Shown here: positions 35,779-48,403 of the stretch, one piece after another
How positions within the stretch are numbered: the stretch's first letter is position 1
Layout of the letters: each line of letters starts with the position of its first letter
The notes under the pieces: generated by a model
Told to the model about the DNA's origin: nothing
Databases searched by the model: none
What the model saw: only the letters and a program-made list of their open reading frames with translations
NCBI RefSeq assembly: GCF_018991925.1
Contig: NW_024742338.1
Location: 5,200,769-5,264,768, forward strand
DNA from: Homarus americanus
Lineage: Eukaryota > Arthropoda > Malacostraca > Decapoda > Nephropidae
Length of the DNA: 64,000 nt
Direction of reading: 5' to 3'
Program-made: the position numbers and the translations under genes

Positions 35779-38700
35779 TATGGTCGTGTTTGTTATATTC
35801 ATATCGCTTGTCATAATCATAGTCGCCGCCGCGTTATAACTGGGCGGTCGTGTTATATAATCATGGTCGTGGGTTGCTTAATCTTGGTCCGGTTGTTATA
35901 ATCATATAGCCATTGTTGTTATGACTTCATAGTCGTGTTGTTATAACTGTCATAGTCGTGCTGTTATACCTGGGCGGTCGGCGTTATACTATGGTCGTGG
36001 TTATAATCATTGTCATTGTTGTTATAACTGGCGGTCGTGGGTTGTTATAACGCATAGTCGTGGTAGTTACAATCACAATGGGTTGTTATAAACTCGCTGT
36101 CGCGCGTCGTTATCTGGCGGTCGGGTTGAAATAATCATGGTCGGTTGTTATAATCATAGTCGGGTTGTTATAATCCATGGTCGGTTGTTGTCATGGTCGT
36201 GGTTATGACTGCGGTCGGTTGTTATAATCATAGTCGGTTGTTATAATCATGGTCGTGGCTGTTATAACTGGGCGTCGGTTGCTATATTCATGGTCGTGAT
36301 GTTATTATTATCATAGTCGGGTTGTTATAACTGCGGTCGGCGTTATAGTCATGGTCGTTCTTGTTATAACTGTCGTGGTTGTTATAACTGGCGGTCGCTG
36401 TTACAACCCGCGGTCGAGGTTATAATCATGGTCGTGGTTGTGGTTAATCACAGTCGTGCTTGTTGGTAATCATGTCTTGGTTGTTATGAATGTCCTGATT
36501 ATGAGCATAGTCGAGGTTGTTATAACTGGCGGTCTGGGTTGTTTTAATCATGGTCGTGGTTGGTTTAAATCGCAACTTGGTTATTGTAATCATGGTCATA
36601 ATTTTCGTTTTCTTTTAATCATGGTCGTGTTATATTTATGGTCGTGCTTGTTATATTTGCGTCGTGCTCGGTATTCATGGTCGCGTTGTCAGCAATCATA
36701 GTCGTCGTCGTTATAATCATGTGGTTGTGAGTGTTATAACCGCGGTCGTGGTTGTTATAATCATGGTCGTGGTTGCTTTAATCTTGGTCCAGGTTGTTAT
36801 AAACGTTAGCCGGCTGTTATGATCATAGTCGTGGTTGTTATAATCATAGCCGTTATACCTGGCGGTTTGCGTTATAATCTCGCGGTCGTGACTACAAAAA
36901 ATCATGCTTCTGGTTGTTATAATCAAGGTCGTGGCTGTTATTACTGGCGGTTGTGGTCGTTATAACCGCTATCGTGGTTGCTATAATCAAAGTAGGTTGT
37001 TATAATCATAGTCGGGTTGTTATATATTCATAGTCGTGGTTTGGTAATCATGGTTTTGGTTGTATAATCATAGTCGGTTTGTTATAACGGTCTTGGTTAT
37101 TATAATCATAGTCCTGATTATGAGCATAATGTAGGCTGTTATAATCATAGTCGGGTTGTTTTAATCATGGTCGTGGTTGTTATAATCATGGTCGTGGTTG
37201 TTATAATCATATTCGTGGTTTTGCAATCATGGCTGTGGCTTTTATACCATAGTCGTGGGCTGCTGCAGAACGGCGGCCACGGTTAGCGTGACTGCGCGGC
37301 CCTTTGTTGTTACATTCATGGTCGTGCTTGTTATAACTGCGTATCGGCTGGCTAACTGGGCGGTCGGTTGTTATAATCATGGTCGAGTTTATAATCATGG
37401 TAGGTTGCTGATATAATCATGGTCGACGGTTGTAATCAGCGGTCGTTTGTTATAAATCTGCGTGTGCCGTTATAATCATGGTCGTGGTTGTTATAACCGC
37501 GGTCGGGTTGTTAGCAAATCATAGTCGTATCGTTATAACTGGGCGGTCGTGTTTGCTGTCATCGCGGTCGTGGTTGTTATTCATGGTCGGTTATAATCAT
37601 AGTCGTGGTTGTTATAACTGCGCACGAGTATATAACCGCGATCGTTTTGTTATAACTGCGGTGGTGGTTGTTATATTCATGGTCGTGGTTATAACCGTCG
37701 GAGGTTGTTATAACTGGCGGTGGTGGTTGTATAATCATAGTCGTAAGGTTTGTTATAACTGGCGGTTGTGGTTGTATAATCACAGACGTGTTTATTATAA
37801 TCATGGTCTTGTCATGGCAAATTCGCATCCCGATTGGCGAGCAAAGCTTCCAGGTTGTTGCCGGTAATCATAGTCGGTTGTTATATTCATGGTCGGTTTG
37901 TAATCGCGGTTGTGGTTGTACAATCATAGACGTTTGTTATAATCATGGTCTTGGTTGTTATAATCATAGTCCCGATTATGAGCATAGTCGAGGTTGGTGT
38001 TATATTTATGGTCGTGCTTGTAATATTCATGGTCGTGCTTGTTATAATCATAGTCGTCGTCGTTATAATCATGGTTGTGAGTGTTATAATCATGGTCATG
38101 GTTCCTATAATCATGGTCGTGAGTGTAATAATCATGGTCGTGGTTGTTTTAAACATGGTCGTGGTTGTTATAATCATAGTCGTGGTTGTTATAATCAATG
38201 TCGTGGTTGTTATAATCATAGTCCTGATTATGAGCATAGTCGAGGTTGTTGTAATTATAGTCGTGGTTATTATAATCATGGTCAAGAGTGTTATAATTAT
38301 GGTCGTGGTTGTTATAATCATGGTCGTGGTTGTTATAATCACAGTCCTGATTATGAGCATATTCATGAATAATGTAGTCGTGGTTGTTATAATCATGAGT
38401 TTATAATCATGTCGTGGCTGTTAAAATCATGTTTGTGGTTGTTATAATCATGGTCGTGGCTGTTATTATATGGTTGTGGTCGTTATAATCATGGTCGTGG
38501 TTGTTATAATCATAGTCGTGTTATAACTATAGTCTGCCAATCATGGTCGTGGTTGTTATAATCAAAGTAGTGGTTATTATAATCATAGTCGGGTGTTTAT
38601 ATTCATGGTCGTGTTTGTTATAATCATGGTTGTGGTTGTATAATCACAGTCGTTTTTGTTATAATCATGGTCTTGGTAGTTATAATCATAGTCCTGATTA

Positions 38701-39075
38701 TGAGCATAGTCGAGGTTGCTATAATCATAGTCGTGGTTGTTTTAATCATGGTCGTGGTTTATAATCATAGTTATAATCATATTCGTGTTGTTGGTCGTGG
38801 TTGTTATAATCATAGTCTCATGTCGGGTTGTTATAATCATAGTCGTGGTTGTTATAATCATGGTCGTGGTGTTGTTAATGCGTGGTTGTTATAATCATGG
38901 TCGTGGTTTATAAAATGGTCATGTTTGTTATAATCATGGTCGTGTTGTTATAATCATGGTCGTGGTTGTTATAATCATATTCGTGGTTGTTATAATCATG
39001 GTCGTGGTTGTTATATTCATGGTCGTGGTTGTTATAATCATGGTCGAGGTTGTTATAATCATGGTCGTGGTTGTT

Positions 39076-40254
39076 ATATTCATGGTCGTGGTTGTTATAA
39101 TCATGGTCGAGGTTGTTATAATCATGGTCGTGGTTGTTATAATCATAGTCCTGATTATGAGCATTGTCGAGGTTGTTATAATCATAGTCGTGGTTGTTAT
39201 ATTCATGGTTGTGTTTGTTATAATCATGGTTGTGGTTGTATAATCATAGTCGTGTTTGTTATAATCATGGTCTTGGTTGTTATAATCATAGTCCTGATTA
39301 TGAGCATAGTCGAGGTTGTTATAATCCTACTCGTGGTTGTTTTAATCATGGTCGTGGTTATTATAATCAATGTCGTGGTTGTTATAATCATGGTCGTGGT
39401 TGTTATACTCATTGTCATGGTTGTTATAATCATGGTCATGGTTGTTATAATCATGGTCGTTGTTGTTACATTCATGGTCGTGGTTTTTATAATCATGGTC
39501 GTAATTGTCATAATCATGGTCGTGGTTGTTATACTCATTATCGTGGTTGTTATAATCATGGTCATGGTTGTTATAATCATGGTCGTTGTTGTTACATTCA
39601 TGGTCGTGGGTGTTATAATCATGGTCGTGGTTGTCATAATCTTGGTCGTGGTTGTTATAATCATAGTCGTGTTTGTTATAATCAATGTCGTGGTTGTTAT
39701 AATCATGGTCATAGTTGTTTTAATCATGGTCGTGGTGTTATATTTATGGTCGTGCTTGTTATATTCATGGTTGTGCTTGTTATAATCATAGTCGTCGTCG
39801 TTATAATCATGGTTGTGAGTGTTATAATCATGGTCGTGTTTGTTATAATCATGGTCGTGGTTGTTTTAATCATGGTCGTGGTTGTTATAATCATGGTAGT
39901 GGTTATTATAATCATAGTCGTGTTTGTTATAATCAATGTCGTGGTTGTTATAATCATCGTCCTGATTATGAGCATAATCGAGGTTGTTATAATTATAGTC
40001 GTGGTTATTATAATCATGGTCGAGAGTGTTATAATTGTGGTCGTGGTTGCTATAATCATGGTCGTGGTTGTTATAATCATGGTCGTGGTTTTTATAATCA
40101 TGGTCCGGGTTGTTATAATAATAGTCATTGTTATGATCATAGTCGTGGTTGTTATAATCATAGTCGTGGTTGTTATACTCATGGTCGTGAGTGTTATAAT
40201 CATGGTCGTGGCTGTTAAAATATGTTTGTGGTTGTTATAATCATGGTCGTGGTT
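39076..40254. repeat. Segment of the array duplicated at 47225-48403
   Basis: This stretch has the same sequence of variant units as 47225-48403; translated frames across it (336 residues plus strand, 167 residues minus strand) are identical in both places. Similarity begins near GGTTATATTCATGGTCG and ends after AATATGTTTGTGG, where the next units differ. Confidence 0.88.
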
Positions 40255-41929
40255 GCTGTCATGGTCTTGGTTGTTATAACCATAGTCCTGATTATGAGCA
40301 TAGTAAGTTGTTATAATCATGGTCTTCGTTGTTATAATCATAGTCCTGATTATGAGCATAGTCAAGGTTGTTATAATCATAGTCGTGGTTGTTATATTCA
40401 TGGTCGTGTTTGTTATAATCATGGTTGTTGTTGTATAATCATAGTCGCGTTTGTTATAATCATGGTCGTGGTTGATATAATCATGGTCATGTTTGTTATA
40501 ATAATGGTCGTGACTGTTATAATCATGGTCGTGGTTGTTATAAACATAGTCGTGGTTGCTATAATCAAAGTAGTGGTTGTTATAATCATAGCTGTGGTTG
40601 TTATATTCATGGTCGTGTTGTTATAATCATGGTTGTGGTTGTATAATCATAGTCGTGTTTGTTAAAATCATGGTCTTGGTTGTTATAATCATAGTCCTGA
40701 TTATGAGCATAGTCGATTGAACAATCCTTAGTCGTGGTTGTTTTAATCATGGTCGTGGTTGTTATAATCATGGTCGTGGTAGTTATAATCATAGTCGTGG
40801 TTGTTATAATCATATTCGTGGTTGTTATAATCATAGTCCGAGTTGTTATACTCACCAGTCGTTGTTATTATAATCATGAACCATTAGTTGTTATAATCAT
40901 TGTCGTTGTTATTTACATTCATAGTGAGTGGTTGTTATAATCATGAATTAAGTGAAGTTTGTTATAATCATAGTCGTGGTTGTTATAATCATATGGTCGT
41001 GGTTGTTATAATCATGGTCGTGGTTGTTATGATCATGGTCGTGGTTGTTATAATCATAGTCGTGGTTGTTATAATCATGGTCGTGGTTGTTATAATCATG
41101 GTCGTGGTTGCTATATTCATGGTCGTGGTTGTTATTATCATAGTCGTGGTTGTTATAATCATGGTCGTGAGTGTTATAGTCATGGTCGTTCTTGTTATAA
41201 TCATGGTCGTGGTTGTTATAATCATGGTCGTGGTTGTTATAATCATGGTCGAGGTTATTATAATCATGGTCGTGGTTGTATAATCATAGTCGTGTTTGTT
41301 ATAATCATGGTCTTGGTTGTATGATCATAGTCCTGATTATGAGCATAGTCGAGGTTGTTATAATCAAAGTCGTGGTTGTTTTAATCATGGTCGTGGTTGT
41401 TTTAATCATAGTCGTGGTTATTGTAATCATGGTCATAGTTGTTTTAATCATAGTCGTTGTGTTATATTTATGGTCGTGCTTGTTATGTTCATGGTCGTGC
41501 TTGTCATAATCATAGTCGTCGTCGTTATAATCATGGTTGTGAGTGTTATAATCATGGTCGTGGTTGTTATAATCATGGTCGTGGTTGCTTTAATCTAGGT
41601 CCGGGTTGTTATAATCATAGTCATTGTTATGATCATAGTCGTGGTTGTTATAATCATAGTCGTGGTTGTTATACTCATGGTCGTGAGTGTTATAATCATG
41701 GTCGTGGCTGTTAAAATCATGTTTGTGGTTGTTATAATCATGGTAGTGGCTGTTATTATCATGGTCGTGTTTGTTATAATCATGGTTGTGGTTGTATAAT
41801 CATAGTCGTGATTGATATAATCATGGTCTTGGTTGTTATAACCACAGTCCTGATTATGAGCATAGTCGAGGTTGCTATAATCATAGTCGTGGTTCTTTTA
41901 ATCATATTCGTGGTTGTTATAATCATAGT

Positions 41930-42450
41930 CGTGGTTGTTATAATCATGGTCGTGGTTGTTATAATCATGGTCGTTGTTGTTACATTCATGGTCGTGGTTG
42001 TTATAATCATGGTCGTGGTTGTTATTAGCATTTTCCTGGTTGTTATAATCATGGTCGTGGTTGTTATAATCATGGTCGTGGTTTTTATAATCATGGTCGT
42101 GGTTGTTTTAATCATGGTCGTGGTTGTTATAATCATGGTCGTGGTAGTTATAATCATGGTCGTGGTTGTTATAATCATATTCGCGGTTGTTATAATCATA
42201 TTCGTGGTTGTTATAATCATGGTCGTTGTTGTTACATTCATGGTCGTGGTTGTTATAATCATGGTCGTGGTTGTTATAAGCATTTTCCTGGTTGTTATAA
42301 TCATGGTCGTGGTTGTTATAATCATGGTCGTGGTTTTTATAATCATGGTCGTGGTTGTTTTAATCATAGTCGTGGTTGTTTTAATCATGGTCGCGGTTGT
42401 TATAATCATGGTCGTGTTACTTATAATCATGGTCGTGGTTGTTATAATCA
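41930..42450. repeat. Two copies of a 252-bp higher-order unit (12 x 21 bp)
   Basis: The marker TACATTCATGG occurs at 41981 and 42233, followed in both by the same series of variant units including AGCATTTTCCTGG and GTGGTTTTTATAATC. The spacing of 252 bases is exactly twelve monomers. Confidence 0.8.
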
Positions 42451-45400
42451 TATTCGTGGTTGTTATAATCATGGTTGTGGTTGTATAATCATAGTCGTGT
42501 TTGTTATAATCATGGTCTTGGTAGTTATAATCATAGTCCTGATTATGAGCATAGTCGAGGTTGCTATAATCATAGTCGTGGTTGTTTTAATCACGGTCGT
42601 GGTTGTTATAATCATATTCGTGGTTGTTATAATCATGGTCGTGGTTGTTATACTCATAGTCGTGGTTGTTACATCTATGGTCTTGGTTGTTATAATCATG
42701 GTCGTGGTTGCGTAATCAATATAGTCGTGGTTGTTATAATCATGGTCGGTTGTTATAATCATGGTCGTGGTTGGTGATCATGGTCGTGGTTGTTATAATC
42801 ATAGTCGTGGTTGTTATAATCATGGTCGTGGTTGTTATAATCATGGTCGGGTAGTTATAATCATGGTCGGTTGTTATAAATCATATTCGTGGTTGTTATA
42901 ATCACGGTCGTGGTGGTTATAATCATTGTCGTTGTTGTTACATTCATGGTCGGTTGTTATAATCATGGTCGTGGTTGTTATAACTACAGTCGTGGTTGTT
43001 ATAATCATGGTCGGGTTGTTATAATCAGCGGTCGTGGGTTGTTATGATCATGGTCGGGTTGTTATAATCATAGTCGTGGTTGTTATAATCATGGTCGTGG
43101 TTGTTATAATCATGGTCGTGGTTGTTATAATCATAGTCGTGGTTGTTATAATCATAGTCGTGGTTGTTAAAATCATGGTCGTCGTTGTTATAACCATGGT
43201 CGTTCTTGTTATAATCATGGTCGTGGTTATTATAATCATGGTCGTGGTTGGTATAATCATGGTCGAGGTTGTTATAATCATGGAAGTGGTTGTATAATCA
43301 TAGTCGTGTTTGTTATAATCATGGTCTTGGTTGTTATAATCATAGTCTTGATTATGAGCATAGTCGAGGTTGTTATAATCATAGTCGTGGTTGTTATAAT
43401 CATGGTCGTGGTTGTTATAATCATGGTTGTTGTTGTTACATTCATGGTCGTGGTTGTTATAATCATGATCGTGAGTGTTATAATCATGGTTGTGGTTGTT
43501 ATAATCATATTCGTGGTTGTTATAATCATGGTAGTGTTTGGTATAATCATGGTCGTGGTTTCTATAATCATGGTCCGGGTTGTTATAATCATAGTCATTG
43601 TTATGATCATAGTCGTGGTTGTTATAATCATAGTCGCGGTTGTTATACTCATGGTCGTGAGTTTTATAATCATGGTCGTGGCTGTTAAAATCATGTTTGT
43701 GGTTCTTATAATCATGGTCGTGGCTGTCATTATCATGGTCGTGGTTGTTATAATCATATTCGTGGTTGTTATAATCATGGTCGAGGTTGTTATACTCATA
43801 GTCGTTGTTATTATAATCATGGTCGTGGTTGTTATAATCATTGTCGTTGTTGTTACATTCATGGTCGTGGTTGTTATAATCATGGTCGTGGTTGTTATAA
43901 TCATAGTCGTGGTTGTTATAATCATGGTCGTGGTTGTTATAATCATGGTCGTGGTTGTTATGATCATGGTCGTGGTTGTTATAATCATAGTCGTGGTTGT
44001 TATAATCATGGTCGTGGCTGTTATAATCATGGTCGTGGTTGCTATATTCATGGTCGTGGATGTTATTATTATCATAGTCGTGGTTGTTATAATCATGGTC
44101 GTGGTTGTTATAATCATGGTCGAGGTTATTATAATCATGGTCGTGGTTGTATAATCATAGACGTGTTTGTTATAATCATGGTCTTGGTTGTTATGATCAT
44201 AGTCCTGATTATGAGCATAGTCGAGGTTGTTATAATCATGGTCGTGGTTGTTTTAATCATGGTCGTGGTTGTTTTAATCATAGTCTTGGTTATTGTAATC
44301 ATGGTCATAATTGTTTTAATCATGGTCGTGGTGTTATATTTATGGTCGTGCTTGTTATATTCATGGTCGTGCTTGTCATAATCATAGTCGTCGTCGTTAT
44401 AATCATGGTTGTGAGTGTTATAATCATGGTCGTGGTTGTTATAATCATGGTCGTGGTTGCTTTAATCTTGGTCCAGGTTGTTATAATCATAGTCATTGTT
44501 ATGATCATAGTCGTGGTTGTTATAATCATAGTCGTGGTTGTTATACTCATGGTCGTGAGTGTTATAATCATGGTCGTGACTGCTAAAATCATGCTTGTGG
44601 TTGTTATAATCAAGGTCGTGGCTGTTATTATCATGGTTGTGGTCGTTATAATCATGGTCGTGGTTGTTATAATCAAAGTAGTGGTTGTTATAATCATAGT
44701 CGTGGTTGTTATATTCATAGTCGTGTTTGTTATAATCATGGTTTTGGTTGTTTAATCATAGTCGTGTTTGTTATAATCATGGTCTTGGTTGTTATAATCA
44801 TAGTCCTGATTATGAGCATAGTCGAGGTTGCTATAATCATAGTCGTGGTTGTTTTAATCATGGTCGTGGTTGTTATAATCATGGTCGTGGTTGTTATAAT
44901 CATATTCGTGGTTTTTATAATCATGGTCGTGGTTTTTATACTCATAGTCGTGGTTGTTATAATCATGGTCGTGGTTGTTATGATCATGGTCTTTGTTGTT
45001 ACATTCATGGTCGTGCTTGTTATAATCATGGTCGTGGTTGTCATAATCATGGTCGTGGTTGTTATAATCATGGTCGTGAGTTTTATAATCATGGTAGGTT
45101 GTTGATATAATCATGGTCGTATTTGTTGTAATCATGGTCGTTCTTGTTATAATCATGGTGGTGGTTGTTATAATCATGGTCGTGGTTGTTATAATCATGG
45201 TCGTGGTTGTTATAATCATAGTCGTGATTGTTATAATCATGGTCGTGTTTGTTGTCATCATGGTCGTGGTTGTTATATTCATGGTCGTGGTTGTTATAAT
45301 CATAGTCGTGGTTGTTATAATCATGGTCGTGAGTGTTATAATCATGATCGTTCTTGTTATAATCATGGTGGTGGTTGTTATATTCATGGTCGTGGTTGTT

Positions 45401-47224
45401 ATAATCATTGTCGAGGTTGTTATAATCATGGTGGTGGTTGTATAATCATAGTCGTGTTTGTTATAATCATGGTTGTGGTTGTATAATCATAGACGTGTTT
45501 GTTATAATCATGGTCTTGGTTGTTATAATCATAGTCCTGATTATGAGCAAAGTCGAGGTTGTTGTAATCATAGTCGTGGTTATTATATTCATGGTCGTGT
45601 TTGTTATAATCATGGTTGTGGTTGTATAATCATAGACGTGTTTGTTATAATCATGGTCTTGGTTGTTATAATCATAGTCCTGATTATGAGCATGGTCGAG
45701 GTTGTCATAATGATAGTCCTGGTTGTTTTAATCATGGTCGTGGTTGTTATAATCATGGTCGAGGCTGTTATAATCATGGTCGTGTTTGTTATAATCATAT
45801 TCGTGGTTGTTATAATCATGGTCGTGGTTGTTATACTCATATTTGTGGTTGTTATAATCATGGTCATGGTTGTTATAATCATGGTCGTGGTTGTCATAAT
45901 CATGGTCGTGGTTTTAATCATGGTCGTGGTTCCTATAATCAAGGTCATGTTTGTTATAATCATATTCGTGGTTGTTATAATCATGGTCGTGGTTGTTATA
46001 CTCATAGTCGTGGTTGTTATAATCATGGTCATGGTTGTTTTAATCATAGTCGTGGTTGTTATAATCATGGTCATAGTTGTTTTAATCATGGTCGTGGTGT
46101 TATATATATGGTCGTACTTGTTATATTCATGGTCGTGCTTGTTATAATCATAGTCGTCGTTGCTATAATCATGGTTGTGAGTGTTATAATCATAGTCGTG
46201 GTTGTTATATAACATGGTCGTGGTTTTATTCATGGTCGTGGTTCCTATAATCAAGGTCGTGAGTGTTATAATCATGGTCGTGGTTGTTTTAATCAGGGTC
46301 GTGGTCGTTATAATCATGGTCGTGAGTGTTATAATCATGGTCGTGGTTGTCATAAGCATTTTCGTGGTTGTTAAAATCATGGTCGTGGTTGATATAATCA
46401 TGGTCGTGGTTTTTAAAGTCATGGTCCGGGTTGTTATAATCATAGTCATTGTTGTGATCATTGTCGTGGTTGTTAAAATCATAGTCGTGGTTGTTATACT
46501 CATGGTCGTGAGTGTTATAATCATGGTCGTGGCTGTTAAACTCATGTTTGTTGTTGTTATAATCATTGTCGTGACTGTTATTTTCATGTTTGTGGTCGTT
46601 ATAATCATGGTCGTGGTTGTTATAATCATAGTCGTGGTTGTTATAATCATAGTCGTGTTTGTTTTAATCATGGTCGTGGTTGTTATAATCATGGTCTTGG
46701 TCTTTATAATCATAGTCGTGATTATGAGCATAGTCATGGTTGTTATAATCATAGTCGTGGTTGTTATAATCATGGTCGTGACTGTCAGAGTCTTGGTCTT
46801 GGTCGTGGTTGTTATAATCATATTTGTGGTTGCTATAATCATGGTCGTGAGTGTTATAATCATGGTCGTGGTTGTTATAATCATGGTCGTGGTTTTTATA
46901 ATCATGGTCGTGGTTGTTATAATCATGGTCGTTGTTGTTATAAATATGGTCGTGGTTGTTATAATCATAGTCGTGGTTGTTATAATCATGGTCGTGGTTT
47001 TTATAATCAGAGTCGTGGTTGTTATAATCATGGTCGTGGCTGTTATAATCATAGCCGTGGTTGTTATAATCATGGTCGTTGTTGTTATAATCATGATGTG
47101 TTGTTAATAGTACGGTTGTATAATAGCGGTCGGTTATAATGGTATCGTGTTGTTGTTATAATCATACTGCGGTCGTGGTTGTTATAACCGTGGGTTTGTG
47201 TTGTTATAATCATGGTCGTTGGTT

Positions 47225-48403
47225 ATATTCATGGTCGTGGTTGTTATAATCATGGTCGAGGTTGTTATAATCATGGTCGTGGTTGTTATAATCATAGTCC
47301 TGATTATGAGCATTGTCGAGGTTGTTATAATCATAGTCGTGGTTGTTATATTCATGGTTGTGTTTGTTATAATCATGGTTGTGGTTGTATAATCATAGTC
47401 GTGTTTGTTATAATCATGGTCTTGGTTGTTATAATCATAGTCCTGATTATGAGCATAGTCGAGGTTGTTATAATCCTACTCGTGGTTGTTTTAATCATGG
47501 TCGTGGTTATTATAATCAATGTCGTGGTTGTTATAATCATGGTCGTGGTTGTTATACTCATTGTCATGGTTGTTATAATCATGGTCATGGTTGTTATAAT
47601 CATGGTCGTTGTTGTTACATTCATGGTCGTGGTTTTTATAATCATGGTCGTAATTGTCATAATCATGGTCGTGGTTGTTATACTCATTATCGTGGTTGTT
47701 ATAATCATGGTCATGGTTGTTATAATCATGGTCGTTGTTGTTACATTCATGGTCGTGGGTGTTATAATCATGGTCGTGGTTGTCATAATCTTGGTCGTGG
47801 TTGTTATAATCATAGTCGTGTTTGTTATAATCAATGTCGTGGTTGTTATAATCATGGTCATAGTTGTTTTAATCATGGTCGTGGTGTTATATTTATGGTC
47901 GTGCTTGTTATATTCATGGTTGTGCTTGTTATAATCATAGTCGTCGTCGTTATAATCATGGTTGTGAGTGTTATAATCATGGTCGTGTTTGTTATAATCA
48001 TGGTCGTGGTTGTTTTAATCATGGTCGTGGTTGTTATAATCATGGTAGTGGTTATTATAATCATAGTCGTGTTTGTTATAATCAATGTCGTGGTTGTTAT
48101 AATCATCGTCCTGATTATGAGCATAATCGAGGTTGTTATAATTATAGTCGTGGTTATTATAATCATGGTCGAGAGTGTTATAATTGTGGTCGTGGTTGCT
48201 ATAATCATGGTCGTGGTTGTTATAATCATGGTCGTGGTTTTTATAATCATGGTCCGGGTTGTTATAATAATAGTCATTGTTATGATCATAGTCGTGGTTG
48301 TTATAATCATAGTCGTGGTTGTTATACTCATGGTCGTGAGTGTTATAATCATGGTCGTGGCTGTTAAAATATGTTTGTGGTTGTTATAATCATGGTCGTG
48401 GTT
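47225..48403. repeat. Segment of the array duplicated at 39076-40254
   Basis: Second member of the 1.18-kb pair, in the same orientation, 8149 bases downstream. The left edge follows an irregular patch (47100-47215), which may mark a sequence join. Confidence 0.88.
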
